Origin: Oscillospiraceae bacterium
Lineage (GTDB): Bacteria > Bacillota_A > Clostridia > Oscillospirales > JAAYXM01
Assembly (NCBI GenBank): GCA_017408185.1
Contig: JAFQVE010000006.1
Coordinates: forward strand, 1-35,347
Length of the DNA stretch: 35,347 bases
Direction: 5' to 3'
The notes under the pieces are model-generated. The model worked only from the letters and a program-made list of their open reading frames with translations. It made no database searches and was not told the DNA's origin. A program made the translations under genes and the position numbers. Shown one piece after another: positions 1 through 8,119 of the stretch (its first letter is position 1; every line of letters begins with the position of its first letter).

Positions 1-170
1 AAAAACTGCTTGTCCGACGACACATGAAACGACGGTGTTTTTTCGTTGTGGAACGGACACAGCCCGAGGTTTCCTGAGCCGCGCCGTGAGAGGGAAACAT
101 ATCGTGACACAACAGAAACAATGTCACTTCGGGCGAGAAGCTCGTCCATAAATTCGCGCGGATACGCCAC
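1..170 (-). CDS. dnaG: DNA primase DnaG, N-terminal part (cut by window edge)
   Basis: Primase that makes RNA primers at the replication fork. Only the first 56 codons are present; the rest lies left of the window. The translation contains [14 protein letters not shown] followed by [14 protein letters not shown], the hallmark start of the CHC2 zinc-binding domain of bacterial primases. The start is inferred as GTG at 170-168, because an in-frame TGA lies three codons upstream and an AAGGAAG ribosome site is placed about 9 nt before it; the resulting N-terminus ([15 protein letters not shown]) fits the family. It lies downstream of dgt in the same direction, an order common in Clostridia, where sigA often follows. 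The identification rests on the motif alone. Confidence 0.93.
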   Translation of the reverse strand, partial: MAYPREFMDELLARSDIVSVVSRYVSLSRRGSGNLGLCPFHNEKTPSFHVSSDKQF

Positions 171-288
171 AGTTTTTCACTTCCTTACTGATCGTTTTGC
201 GATTTTATGTTAATTCGTTTTCGCAAGGCGAAAACACAATAGTTCTTCATTTTTCACTATTCACTGCAGAAGCCTGCAGGCTTTTGCA
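171..288 (-). other. dgt-dnaG intergenic spacer with two palindromes
   Basis: The 118-bp gap holds a perfect 14-bp palindrome (AAGCCTGCAGGCTT, 270-283) directly after the dgt stop and an 8-bp inverted repeat GTTTTCGC/GCGAAAAC with a 3-nt loop (217-235). Neither is followed by a convincing U-tract on the minus strand, so I do not call a terminator. They may be mRNA hairpins separating dgt and dnaG expression. Confidence 0.3.
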
Positions 289-1293
289 CTATATATGGCT
301 CCAGGATATTGGCAGAAACAGCTCGCTGTATTTGTTCAGCGCATATCTGTCTGTCATACACGCGATAAAGTCACAAACTGCCGCGCTCACGCCGTCCTCC
401 TCTGCGATGAAGCGATACTCCTCGGGAAGGCGGTCGATATCGCGGCTGTAATATTCATAAAGCTTGAAGATCATACCACGGACCTTTTCTTCCTGACGGA
501 GTGCGTAATCTGCACGGTAAACGTGCTCAAACATAAACGCGCGAAGCCCCATCATCGCCTTGTGAACTTCATCGGACATAAGAATGTCGCCTTTGCCCTC
601 GCTTGCTGAGATTGTATCGAGAACAAGCGTGTTAATGCGCTTGCTGTGGCGATGACCGAGAATATCTTTAAACTCGCCGGGGATATCGCTTTCATGGAGC
701 ATTCCGCCGCGGCAGGCATCGTCAATGTCATGATTTATATATGCTATCCTGTCGGACAGGGCAACAATTTTCCCTTCAAGCGTTTCGGCTGTTTTATCAC
801 CGCTGTGGCAGGCGATGCCGTTAAGAACCTCGTGTGTAAGATTCAGACCGCGTCCGTTGCGCTCAATGCGCTCTGCAACGCGCACACTTTGCAGATTGTG
901 CGAAAATCTTCCGTCTGTGATAGCAGAAAGCTCACGCTCACCGCCGTGTCCGAAGGGGGTGTGACCGAGATCATGTCCCATTGCAATTGCTTCGCACAGG
1001 TTCTCGTTAAGATGCAGCGCGCGTGCGATTGTCCGCGCAATGCCGGAGACTTCAAGAGTGTGAGTGAGACGGGTGCGGTAGTGGTCGCCTTCAGGGGAGA
1101 TAAACACCTGCGTTTTATGCTTTAAGCGGCGGAAGGACTTGGAATGAATAATCCGGTCGCGGTCACGCATAAAGCAGGTTCGGATATCGCACGGCTCCTC
1201 CGGGCGTTTTCTTCCGCGGCTGTTTTCAGACAGACACGCAAACCCGGAAAAGTCACGCCGCTCGCGTTCTTCTTCAAGTTGGCGGATGTTCAT
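289..1293 (-). CDS. dgt: dGTP triphosphohydrolase-like HD-domain protein
   Basis: Probable deoxyguanosinetriphosphate triphosphohydrolase-like protein (334 aa), hydrolysing dNTPs to deoxynucleosides and triphosphate in the cytoplasm. The N-terminal region has the family block DRDRIIHSKSFRRLKHKTQVF (around residues 44-64). The HD metal site follows, with RLTHTLEVSGIARTIARAL and then AIAMGHDLGHTPFGHGGE, giving the His...His-Asp residues of the superfamily. The length matches the shorter dgt-like group (about 330 aa) of Firmicutes. The ATG start is preceded by GAGGTGATG. It has a likely promoter of its own after the pheA terminator and lies upstream of dnaG, so both may be co-transcribed. True substrate preference cannot be read from sequence; the family contains enzymes with broad dNTP specificity. 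Confidence 0.93.
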   Translation of the reverse strand: MNIRQLEEERERRDFSGFACLSENSRGRKRPEEPCDIRTCFMRDRDRIIHSKSFRRLKHKTQVFISPEGDHYRTRLTHTLEVSGIARTIARALHLNENLCEAIAMGHDLGHTPFGHGGERELSAITDGRFSHNLQSVRVAERIERNGRGLNLTHEVLNGIACHSGDKTAETLEGKIVALSDRIAYINHDIDDACRGGMLHESDIPGEFKDILGHRHSKRINTLVLDTISASEGKGDILMSDEVHKAMMGLRAFMFEHVYRADYALRQEEKVRGMIFKLYEYYSRDIDRLPEEYRFIAEEDGVSAAVCDFIACMTDRYALNKYSELFLPISWSHI

Positions 1294-1339
1294 AATGTCA
1301 TCACCTCATAAGAGAAAATATCAATGCCTCTGTATAAGT

Positions 1340-1345
1340 ATTATA
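1340..1345 (-). promoter_or_regulatory. -10 element of likely dgt promoter
   Basis: On the minus strand a perfect TATAAT lies 47 bp upstream of the dgt ATG, after the pheA terminator. No good -35 box sits 16-18 bp further up (only AGGAAA/GAGGAA), so this call is moderate. Confidence 0.45.
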
Positions 1346-1417
1346 CGCCGAATATTTTATTTTTCCTCTTTTTTTACGAAAAATTTATGAAAAAACAAAA
1401 AACATTCCGTATAATTC

Positions 1418-1458
1418 GGAAAAATTGTATCGGGCGCAAACGCGGGTGCGCCCGATAC
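1418..1458 (-). terminator. Intrinsic terminator of the aromatic operon
   Basis: A perfect 12-bp GC-rich stem (GTATCGGGCGCA / TGCGCCCGATAC, 1427-1458) with an 8-nt loop is followed on the minus strand by AATTTTTCC. It begins 7 bp after the pheA stop codon and marks the end of the aroF-tyrA-aroB-aroA-aroC-pheA transcript, separating it from dgt. Confidence 0.88.
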
Positions 1459-1464
1459 CCATTA

Positions 1465-2607
1465 TTACATAATTTCCGTGTAGCTTCCGAAGTATTTAAA
1501 TCCGTCAAGGTCATCCTCAAGCTCGCATATAAGCTCAAAAAGCTCGGGGGAGTAAATGGAAGCGCCTATGTCAAAGTAGAACATGAATTCAAAATCAGAG
1601 CCGGGCTTCGGTCGGCTTTCAAGCTTCTCAAGGTTTATTCCGAGAGCATTGAAGCGCGCCATAATGCGATAGAGAGAGCCGGGCTTATGCGGGATTTTCA
1701 TCATAATGCTTGTCTTGTCTGCACCGGGGTAAATTTCAAGGTTTTTTGAAATACAGATAAAGCGCGTGTAGTTTCCTATGTGGTCGCAAACGTTATCGTA
1801 AAGAGTTGCAAGGTCATACAGCTCTGCACATCCGGGAGAGGAGAGCGCCGCGATGTCATCCCTGCCGCTTTCTGCAACCATCCGTGCGGCGACGGCGGTG
1901 TTTTCACATACCGTAATCTTTATATCCTTGTGTGCAGAGAGGAATTCACTGCACTGATTTATAGCCTGCTCATGGGAAAAGATTTCCTTTATGTTGCTCA
2001 TTTCCGCGCCGCGGCGTGCGAGCAGCGCGTGACCCACCTGAATACGCGCACTGCGGACGATGTGGAACCTGAATTTTGCCATAAGGTCATAGATCTTATT
2101 GACCGAGCCGGCGGTACTGTTTTCAATAGGGAGCACGCCATAGCGGCAGAGCTTCTTGTCAACTGCACGAAAAACGTCTTCAAAGCTTCCGAAATACATG
2201 ATGCTCGGATTTTTAAAAAGCTTTTCACACGCGAGCTGTGAATACGCGCCTTCAACGCCCTGGCAGGCGACGACGCCGCCCTGTGGGAAGAGCTTATCCG
2301 TGCCGTCAATTGCCGCCTGCATACGCTCGGCAAGCCCGCTTTTTCTGCCCATAAGCTTGCGCTGATACGAGCGGGAAATGTCGGTCATTGTGGAGTAAAG
2401 CACGCGCGTGTAAGAGGAAAACTCCTCGCCTGCCATTTCTCCGACTTTTGAAAAAAGCTCACGTTCGCGTGCCGGGTCATAAACCGGCAAATTGTTTTCA
2501 CGCTTATATTGCCCGATTTTTGCTGCAGTTTCCATTCTTTCCCGGACAAGGGAAACAAGCTCCTTGTCTATTCTGTCTATATCCTTGCGCAGTTCATTGA
2601 TATCCAT
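1465..2607 (-). CDS. pheA: Bifunctional chorismate mutase / prephenate dehydratase
   Basis: P-protein that turns chorismate into prephenate and then phenylpyruvate for phenylalanine synthesis. The first ~90 residues are an AroQ-type chorismate mutase (MDINELRKDIDRIDKELVSLV, with KRENNLPVYDPARE). The prephenate dehydratase domain follows (VACQGVEGAYSQLACEKLF; GVLPIENSTAGSV; NYTRFICIS). The C-terminal ACT domain (SIMMKIPHKPGSLYRIMARF, then LEKLESRP) is the usual phenylalanine feedback site. An in-frame ATG at 2616 is only about 1 nt from AAAGGA; the ATG at 2607 has that site 9 nt upstream and gives MDINELR, so I chose it (380 aa). It is the last gene of the operon, 37 bp after aroC, and is followed at once by a terminator. 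Confidence 0.96.
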   Translation of the reverse strand: MDINELRKDIDRIDKELVSLVRERMETAAKIGQYKRENNLPVYDPARERELFSKVGEMAGEEFSSYTRVLYSTMTDISRSYQRKLMGRKSGLAERMQAAIDGTDKLFPQGGVVACQGVEGAYSQLACEKLFKNPSIMYFGSFEDVFRAVDKKLCRYGVLPIENSTAGSVNKIYDLMAKFRFHIVRSARIQVGHALLARRGAEMSNIKEIFSHEQAINQCSEFLSAHKDIKITVCENTAVAARMVAESGRDDIAALSSPGCAELYDLATLYDNVCDHIGNYTRFICISKNLEIYPGADKTSIMMKIPHKPGSLYRIMARFNALGINLEKLESRPKPGSDFEFMFYFDIGASIYSPELFELICELEDDLDGFKYFGSYTEIM

Positions 2608-2644
2608 TTTTATCATTTCCTTTCAGATTGTAATTCTGCATTTT

Positions 2645-3712
2645 TCACAATATCATATCGCAGATTGCGATTGCAGCTGCGGCTTCAATTACCGGTACAG
2701 CGCGCGGAACAATGCATGGGTCGTGACGCCCGACTATCTCAAGCGGTGTGTCCTTTCGCTCCGTCAGAGAAACGCTCTCCTGCATTCTTGCAACGGACGG
2801 CGTCGGCTTTATTGCCGCTCGGAATATAACGGGCATTCCGGAGGTGATTCCGCCAAGAGCACCGCCGTGGTTGTTTGTTTTCGTTTTCACAGCATCTCCG
2901 TCCATAAAAAATGCATCGTTGCATTCGCTTCCGCGCATTCTTGCCGCGCCGAACCCCGCGCCGAACTCAATGCCTTTTACTGCGGGAATGCCGAATATGA
3001 TGCGGGAGATAATATTTTCAACACCGTCAAACATCGGGTCTCCATACCCTGCGGGAACGCCGCATATTGCACATTCAACGATGCCGCCGACGCTGTCAAG
3101 GTCACTTTTTGCTTTTATGATTTCCTCCATCATCCGCTCTCCTGCATTTTTATCAAGTACAGAAATGGGCTCACTGTGCAGAACGGACGTGATTTCCGGT
3201 TTAACGGGAGAAAACGGACGATCGGAAACGCCGGCAATCTCAAGCGCGTGCGCCGCGATGTTTATACCGCGGTTTTTAAGATACTGGAGGCAGATTCCAC
3301 CGGCAATGCAAAGGCATGCCGTGAGACGCCCTGAAAAATGCCCGCCGCCGCGGATGTCGTGGAAGTTACCGTATTTTACAAATGCAGTAAAATCAGCATG
3401 CCCGGGCCGTGGGATTTCGCGCAGGTTTGAATAATCCTTCGAGCGCGTGTTGGTGTTTTCGATGATTGCGCATACAGGGCTTCCGCAGGTGAAACCGTCT
3501 GCAACACCGGAAAGAAACCGCGGATTGTCCGCCTCGCTTCTTGACGTAGTATGTGCACCGCGCCCGGGAGCGCGCCGCGTCATAAACGCGAGAAGCTCCT
3601 CCTCATCAATTGCAACTCCTGCAGGCAATCCGTCAATCACAACGCCGATTGCCTCGGAATGTGACTGACCGAAGATTGAAATTCTTAATTTTTCACCGAT
3701 AACCGAGGACAT
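2645..3712 (-). CDS. aroC: Chorismate synthase
   Basis: Catalyses the last shikimate step, EPSP to chorismate, needing reduced FMN. The 355-aa protein has the family signatures FGQSHSEAIGVVIDGLPAG at the N-terminus, RRAPGRGAHTTSRSEAD, GSPVCAIIENTNTRSKDY, RPGHADFTAFVKYG and RGGGHFSGRLTACLCIAGG; the conserved His near the start and in SGR are present. Length is typical (about 350-390 aa). The ribosome site AAAAGGAGG lies inside the last codons of aroA and the start codon is 3 bp beyond the aroA stop, so the two genes are probably translationally coupled. No NADPH-flavin reductase domain is fused. Confidence 0.97.
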   Translation of the reverse strand: MSSVIGEKLRISIFGQSHSEAIGVVIDGLPAGVAIDEEELLAFMTRRAPGRGAHTTSRSEADNPRFLSGVADGFTCGSPVCAIIENTNTRSKDYSNLREIPRPGHADFTAFVKYGNFHDIRGGGHFSGRLTACLCIAGGICLQYLKNRGINIAAHALEIAGVSDRPFSPVKPEITSVLHSEPISVLDKNAGERMMEEIIKAKSDLDSVGGIVECAICGVPAGYGDPMFDGVENIISRIIFGIPAVKGIEFGAGFGAARMRGSECNDAFFMDGDAVKTKTNNHGGALGGITSGMPVIFRAAIKPTPSVARMQESVSLTERKDTPLEIVGRHDPCIVPRAVPVIEAAAAIAICDMIL

Positions 3713-3715
3713 TTT

Positions 3716-4981
3716 CTATTCCTCCTTTTTATTTATGACAGCGCCGAGGTGTGCGTATTTTTCATAAAAATCGCCGTAGGATTTTCTCACTGCCTCCGCA
3801 CCGTGTACCGTAACCGCACCGTCGCTTGCCGCGGCGGCGATTGCAGCGCTCATTGCTATTCTGTGGTCATTTTCGGAATTAACTCGTCCTCCGGAAAGCT
3901 TCTTTTTGCCGAAAATGCGTATCCCATTCGGTTCGGCTTCTGCGTAGGCGCCGAGAGACAAAAGCATATTTACGGTGGATTCAATCCTGTCGCTTTCTTT
4001 TATGCGAAGTCTTCCGGCACCCGTTATTCCGGTTTCGCCGTTTGAAACGGCGGCAATAACCGAAAGAACCGGGACAAGGTCGGGAATTTCGGATGCATCA
4101 ATTCTTACAGCGGAAAGAGGCTTTTTTCTGACTGTGATACCGGCATCGCTGCGCGTAACCTCTGCACCGAAACGGGAGAGAATGTCAATGACGGCACGGT
4201 CACCCTGCACGCTGTCGTATTTCAGACCGTGCACCGTAATTCCTTCTTCAGACAGAGCGCCGAGGCAGAGCCAGAATGCGGCGTTTGACCAGTCGCCTTC
4301 AACCGCAAGTCTTCCCGGTGAGATATATTTCTGATTTCCGGGGATTTTTATTTTATTGCCGTCCATTTCGGCTTTTATCCCGAATGTATGAACCGCGTCA
4401 AGCGTCATTTTTATGTATGAAAGTGATTCGATTTTTCCTGTTATATCAATCTCGCTGTTCCCTTCAAGAAGCGGAAGAGCGAAGATGAGACCGGAAATAA
4501 ACTGCGAGCTTATATTGCCCGGCAAAGTGAACCTGCCGCCGCGAAGTCCGCCGTGAGCAGTAAGCGGAAGAGTTCCGTTATAATCTATGAAAGCCCCGCG
4601 CAAGGAAAGACATTCAACCAGTGGAGAAACGGGTCTTTCGGGAAGGCGTCCCTCGCCTGTGAAAGTAACATCTCCCCCGAGTGCCGCGGCAACGGGAATG
4701 AGAAAACGGAGCGTAGAACCGCTCTCGCCACAGGAAAGAAAAGCTTCAGTGCGTCTCTTTATCGGAGACACGGAATACACACCATCCTGATTTTTTATTT
4801 CTGCGCCGAGGGAGCTAAGGCATCGGGCGGTAGCGGCGATATCAAGGCTTTCGGCAGGGCAGACAATTTCCGTGGGTTTATCTGAAAGGGCGGCACAGAT
4901 GAGAAGTCTGTGTGCCACAGATTTTGAAGGAATTACCTCAATTTCGCCGGAGGGGGAAGGGCAGGTTATTTCTGCAATCAT
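3716..4981 (-). CDS. aroA: 3-phosphoshikimate 1-carboxyvinyltransferase (EPSP synthase)
   Basis: Transfers the enolpyruvyl group of PEP to shikimate-3-phosphate. The 421-aa protein shows the expected two-domain inside-out fold motifs: PSKSVAHRLLICAAL near residues 18-32 (shikimate-3-phosphate/PEP-binding Lys, Ser, Arg), CGESGSTLRFLIPVAAALGG near 84-103, LPERPVSPL, SSQFISGLIFALPLLEG, and the C-terminal RLRIKESDRIES and ENDHRIAMSAAIAA. The GESGSTLRF motif (Ser where many class I enzymes have NAGT) differs from the Escherichia-type GNAGTAMR and resembles class II/variant enzymes; the consequence for inhibitor sensitivity is not assessed. It follows aroB by 34 bp with a weak AGGAAAGAAG ribosome site. 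Confidence 0.96.
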   Translation of the reverse strand: MIAEITCPSPSGEIEVIPSKSVAHRLLICAALSDKPTEIVCPAESLDIAATARCLSSLGAEIKNQDGVYSVSPIKRRTEAFLSCGESGSTLRFLIPVAAALGGDVTFTGEGRLPERPVSPLVECLSLRGAFIDYNGTLPLTAHGGLRGGRFTLPGNISSQFISGLIFALPLLEGNSEIDITGKIESLSYIKMTLDAVHTFGIKAEMDGNKIKIPGNQKYISPGRLAVEGDWSNAAFWLCLGALSEEGITVHGLKYDSVQGDRAVIDILSRFGAEVTRSDAGITVRKKPLSAVRIDASEIPDLVPVLSVIAAVSNGETGITGAGRLRIKESDRIESTVNMLLSLGAYAEAEPNGIRIFGKKKLSGGRVNSENDHRIAMSAAIAAAASDGAVTVHGAEAVRKSYGDFYEKYAHLGAVINKKEE

Positions 4982-5015
4982 AAATTAATTCTTCTTTCCT
5001 GGAAAAAATCATAAG

Positions 5016-6089
5016 CTAAAACATCTCGGAGATTGCCGGGAGAAATCCTTTTTCAAAAATGCCGCGGATTCCATTGATATCAAATGTATGAAGCTCGCTT
5101 TTTCCGCGTACAAAAGGAAAAACAAGTGTTATCTTCCCGGAGCTTCGCTTTTTGTCGGACATTGCATAGTGCGCAAGAGACTCTGCGTCATACATACATT
5201 CCGTTGGCAGCGAATATTTTCTGCAAAGCTCCTCTATTTCTTCGGCAACGCCGGCGGCGCAAAGCAACAGGTGTTCTGCGGCGCGCGCCATAAGGCACAT
5301 GCCGATTGCGACGGCACGACCGTGAGAAATTTCAAAGCCCGAGAGCTTCTCAATTGAATGAGCGGGAGTATGGCCGAGATTGAGAAGCTGGCGAATTCCC
5401 AGATCAAATTCGTCCTGAGCCACGATATCGCGTTTTATGCGGATGCACTCGGCGATAAGCTCTTCAAGATGCTCGTGTGCACCCATGTGGCAGAGGTTAA
5501 GAATCTGCCAGCTTCCGAGCGCTCCGTATTTTATAACCTCCGCCATTCCGTCGGAGAAGATATCTTCCGGAAGATTTTTTATTATCTCTGTATCGCAGAG
5601 GACAAGGCTTGGCTGATAGAAGGCTCCGGCGAGATTTTTTCCTGCGCGGAGATTTATTGCGGTTTTTCCGCCGACGGAAGAGTCAACTGCGGAGAGAAGG
5701 GTTGTCGGTATTTGTACAAATGAGATTCCGCGCAAAAAGCTTGCGGCGGCAAACCCGGTAAGATCCCCCACAACTCCTCCGCCGAGAGCAACAACGCAGT
5801 CGGCACGCGTGAGCCCTTCGTCTGCGAGAAATTCGAGCAGCTTTATATAGTTTTCCGTGCTTTTTGACTCTTCTCCGTGTGGGATAACAAAGTCAGAAAC
5901 AGAAAAACCGGAATTTTCAAGCAGTTCACGCACGTCATCAAAAAACAGGCGGTGAGTTGTATCATCCGATACGACGGCGCACCGTCTTCCTTTTACAAGA
6001 GAAGCGGTAAGCTCGCCGATACGGGAGAGAACCCCTCCGCCTATAATGACATCATAACACCGTGAGGCATCTATTCTAATTCTCTCCAC
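5016..6089 (-). CDS. aroB: 3-dehydroquinate synthase
   Basis: Converts DAHP to 3-dehydroquinate using NAD and a divalent metal. The 357-aa protein contains the NAD-binding glycine stretch ALGGGVVGDLTGFAAASF, the substrate loop PTTLLSAVDSSVGGKTAINL, and the three metal ligands expected for the family: Glu in DGMAEVIKYG, His in NLGHTPAHSIE and His in ISHGRAVAIGM. Length is standard. The start overlaps the end of tyrA by 19 bp, consistent with translational coupling inside the operon. The last ~30 residues are weakly conserved in the family. Confidence 0.96.
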   Translation of the reverse strand: MERIRIDASRCYDVIIGGGVLSRIGELTASLVKGRRCAVVSDDTTHRLFFDDVRELLENSGFSVSDFVIPHGEESKSTENYIKLLEFLADEGLTRADCVVALGGGVVGDLTGFAAASFLRGISFVQIPTTLLSAVDSSVGGKTAINLRAGKNLAGAFYQPSLVLCDTEIIKNLPEDIFSDGMAEVIKYGALGSWQILNLCHMGAHEHLEELIAECIRIKRDIVAQDEFDLGIRQLLNLGHTPAHSIEKLSGFEISHGRAVAIGMCLMARAAEHLLLCAAGVAEEIEELCRKYSLPTECMYDAESLAHYAMSDKKRSSGKITLVFPFVRGKSELHTFDINGIRGIFEKGFLPAISEMF

Positions 6090-6922
6090 TCTTCATCTAT
6101 CCTTTCTTTCCGCATACGCCCCTCGCGGAGAAGGGACATAAGGCGCTCTTCATCGTTTTCTGCGAGCGCGTCGCGGTATTCTGTAAGTGAATCTATAATA
6201 AAATCAAGCTCGGAAATAAGATTTCCGCGGTTTTCAAGAAAAAGCTCCGTCCACATTTTTTCCGAAAGCTTTGCAACGCGTGTCAGGTCTTTATAGCTCC
6301 CTGCGGAAAAACCCTTGTGCGCTTCGGCACGGGGGGATTTTACATATGCGTTTGAAACAACGTGGGCGAGCTGGGAGGTGTATGCAATGATCTCATCATG
6401 TTGCTCTGCGCTTGTTACCGTGACATGGGCGAAGCCTGCGCGGACAAGGCACTTTTTAGCCTTTTCAAGAAGAGCAATATCCTCTCCGGGTTTAGGAACG
6501 AGAATCATACACGCCCCGCGGAAGAGGTTCACCTCGGCATAACGGAAGCCGGAAAACTGGCGTCCTGCCATAGGGTGCCCTCCGATGTAGTGAAAGCCGT
6601 GTTTTTCTGCGAGTGCGAAAAGCGTTGGGCACACAAACTCTTTTACGCCGCAACAGTCGATTACTATTGCTTCTTTTTTTATAAGATGTGCGTGTTGCTT
6701 CATATAATCAAGGGTTGCCTGCGGGTAAAGAGCAACAAAGATAAAATCACACTCTGAAAGTGCTTCATCGGTGAGCTTGCCGTCAACTGCGTTGACAAGA
6801 ACCGCTCTCTTGTAGGAAACCTCGTCGATGTCATATGCATAGACGGTGTAATCGGTGTTGAACTTAAACGCTTTTGCAAGCGAGCCGCCGATGAGACCGA
6901 GTCCTACGACGCCTATCGTCAT
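6071..6922 (-). CDS. tyrA: Prephenate dehydrogenase
   Basis: Oxidatively decarboxylates prephenate to 4-hydroxyphenylpyruvate for tyrosine synthesis. The 283-aa protein begins with a Rossmann fold, GVVGLGLIGGSLAKAF, and carries the family's catalytic-histidine block GGHPMAGRQFSGF, then AEQHDEIIAYTSQLAHVVSNAY. There is no fused chorismate mutase or C-terminal ACT domain, so feedback by tyrosine would have to act elsewhere (for example at AroF). Its ATG overlaps the aroF stop in an ATGA arrangement, so the two are likely coupled. NAD versus NADP use is not decided here. Confidence 0.94.
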   Translation of the reverse strand: MTIGVVGLGLIGGSLAKAFKFNTDYTVYAYDIDEVSYKRAVLVNAVDGKLTDEALSECDFIFVALYPQATLDYMKQHAHLIKKEAIVIDCCGVKEFVCPTLFALAEKHGFHYIGGHPMAGRQFSGFRYAEVNLFRGACMILVPKPGEDIALLEKAKKCLVRAGFAHVTVTSAEQHDEIIAYTSQLAHVVSNAYVKSPRAEAHKGFSAGSYKDLTRVAKLSEKMWTELFLENRGNLISELDFIIDSLTEYRDALAENDEERLMSLLREGRMRKERIDEEWRELE

Positions 6923-7923
6923 AATTCCACCGCCTTGCGAACAGCAAAGACTGCTTTTGCAACATCGTCAAACTGCTCGGGAGTGAGCGATTGCGCGCCG
7001 TCGCACAGCGCGTGCTTGGGATCGTTGTGAACTTCTATCATAAGCCCGTCTGCACCGCACGCCGCCGCGGCAAGAGCCATTGGTTTCACGAGGCGGGAGA
7101 TGCCGCTTGCGTGGCTCGGATCAACAACAACCGGAAGATGCGAAAGCTCTTTGAGCATCGGGACGGCTGACAGGTCAAGCGTGTTGCGGGTGTATGTTTC
7201 AAATGTGCGTATTCCGCGCTCGCAGAGGATGATGTTTTCGTTTCCTCCTGCCATTATATACTCCGCACTCATGAGAAGCTCTTTTAACGTGTTTGCAAGC
7301 CCGCGCTTTAAAAGAATAGTTTTGTTTGTTTTCCCAAGCTCCTTTAAAAGCTCGAAATTCTGCATATTGCGCGCGCCGACCTGAATGACATCCACGTTTT
7401 CAAAAAGTGAAAGGTGGTTTGCGTTCATAATTTCCGTAACAATGGGCATTCCCGTGGCTTCCTTTGCTTCAAGAAGAAAATCTATCCCTTCGGCTTTGAG
7501 TCCCTGGAAGTCATAAGGGCTTGTTCTCGGTTTGAATGCGCCGCCGCGGAGAAGGGTTGCGCCCGATGCTTTTACCGCGTGGGCGATGCCGAGGATTTGT
7601 TCCTCGCTCTCGACGGAGCAGGGACCCGCGATAAGGGCGAAATTCCCACCGCCGATTTTCACACCGCCGATATCGACGACCGTGTTTTCCGGATGAAATT
7701 TGCGGTTTGCGCTTTTGAACGGTTCTGTTATACGTGTTACATTCTGAATGATGTCAAGCCCTTCAATGAGCTCTATATCAATATTTGTTGTGTCTCCGAT
7801 AAATCCGAGGACCGTCTGATATTCGCCCTTCGACACGTGGACCTGTATATTCTGCTCATTGAGCCACGCTATAAGGTTATCCACCTGCGCCTGGGGGACA
7901 TCGCGTCTGAGAACTGCTATCAT
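6919..7923 (-). CDS. aroF: 3-deoxy-7-phosphoheptulonate (DAHP) synthase, ACT-like regulatory type
   Basis: First committed enzyme of the shikimate pathway: PEP plus erythrose-4-phosphate to DAHP. The protein is of the type Ibeta form seen in Thermotoga and Bacillus. An N-terminal ferredoxin/ACT-like regulatory domain (about residues 1-70; MIAVLRRDVPQAQVDNLIAW, LGFIGDT) precedes the TIM barrel with AGPCSVESEEQILGIA, LRGGAFKPRTSPYDFQGL, QVGARNMQNFELL, ILLKRGLANTLKELLMSAEYI and VDPSHASG. Upstream in-frame TTG and ATG codons exist, but GGAGG is 8 nt before the ATG at 7923, which gives the family-like N-terminus (334 aa). It heads the operon and is preceded by a Phe/Tyr-rich leader ORF and a terminator. 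Confidence 0.96.
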   Translation of the reverse strand: MIAVLRRDVPQAQVDNLIAWLNEQNIQVHVSKGEYQTVLGFIGDTTNIDIELIEGLDIIQNVTRITEPFKSANRKFHPENTVVDIGGVKIGGGNFALIAGPCSVESEEQILGIAHAVKASGATLLRGGAFKPRTSPYDFQGLKAEGIDFLLEAKEATGMPIVTEIMNANHLSLFENVDVIQVGARNMQNFELLKELGKTNKTILLKRGLANTLKELLMSAEYIMAGGNENIILCERGIRTFETYTRNTLDLSAVPMLKELSHLPVVVDPSHASGISRLVKPMALAAAACGADGLMIEVHNDPKHALCDGAQSLTPEQFDDVAKAVFAVRKAVEL

Positions 7924-7938
7924 TTTCATTACCTCCAA

Positions 7939-7977
7939 CAAAAAAAGCCTTACAGTAGTGATATCTACTGCAAAGCT
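7939..7977 (-). terminator. Leader terminator (attenuator) upstream of aroF
   Basis: On the minus strand a 13-bp stem (arms 7965-7977 and 7946-7958, two G-T wobbles, 6-nt loop) is followed by a run of seven to eight T. It sits between the leader ORF stop and the aroF GGAGG site, so it would terminate the transcript before aroF. The 5' arm overlaps AAAGCT (7974-7979), which is complementary to AGCTTT at 8025-8030, giving a candidate antiterminator pairing. Confidence 0.85.
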
Positions 7978-8011
7978 TTCAAATTCAAAAACTTTTTAAG
8001 CACCAGAAATC

Positions 8012-8044
8012 ACTTTTACTTTTTAAAGCTAAAAAAGTAAAAGT
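8012..8044 (-). promoter_or_regulatory. Leader hairpin overlapping the Phe/Tyr codons
   Basis: A perfect 13-bp A/T-rich inverted repeat (arms 8032-8044 and 8012-8024, 7-nt loop 8025-8031) is formed by the Phe/Tyr codon run and the end of the leader ORF. In an attenuator this would be the pause or anti-antiterminator hairpin: a ribosome stalled on Phe/Tyr codons would cover the 5' arm and free the loop and 3' arm for other pairing. Confidence 0.65.
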
Positions 8045-8087
8045 AAAAGTAGTAAAATATTGCAGAAACGGATGCCGTGATTGCCAT
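8016..8087 (-). CDS. Phe/Tyr-rich leader peptide of the aromatic operon
   Basis: A 23-codon ORF (ATG 8087-8085, TAA 8018-8016) that I read directly on the minus strand. Residues 11-21 are FYYFYFYFFSF: six Phe and four Tyr in eleven codons. An AAAGGAAG ribosome site stands 8 nt before the ATG. A second in-frame ATG seven codons upstream lies almost at the predicted transcription start and is unlikely to be used. The ORF lies between a consensus promoter and a terminator in front of aroF. The inferred role is regulatory: translation speed through the Phe/Tyr codons reports charged tRNA-Phe and tRNA-Tyr levels and decides whether the terminator forms. The peptide itself probably has no function. 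Confidence 0.85.
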   Translation of the reverse strand: MAITASVSAIFYYFYFYFFSFKK

Positions 8088-8119
8088 ATTAATTACTTCC
8101 TTTTTCATGGTTTTAAAAA

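Noticed and set aside
217..235. Terminator between dgt and dnaG
   Set aside because: The inverted repeat is short and A/T-rich and is not followed by a U-tract on the minus strand; the genes may be co-transcribed.
2492..3334. 280-aa frame opposite aroC/pheA
   Set aside because: Overlaps two certain genes on the other strand, composition is untypical and no start signal is present.
7924..8112. T-box riboswitch in the aroF leader
   Set aside because: The leader is only about 170 nt and lacks the T-box AGGGTGG-type sequence and the Stem I architecture; the Phe/Tyr leader ORF explains the terminator better.
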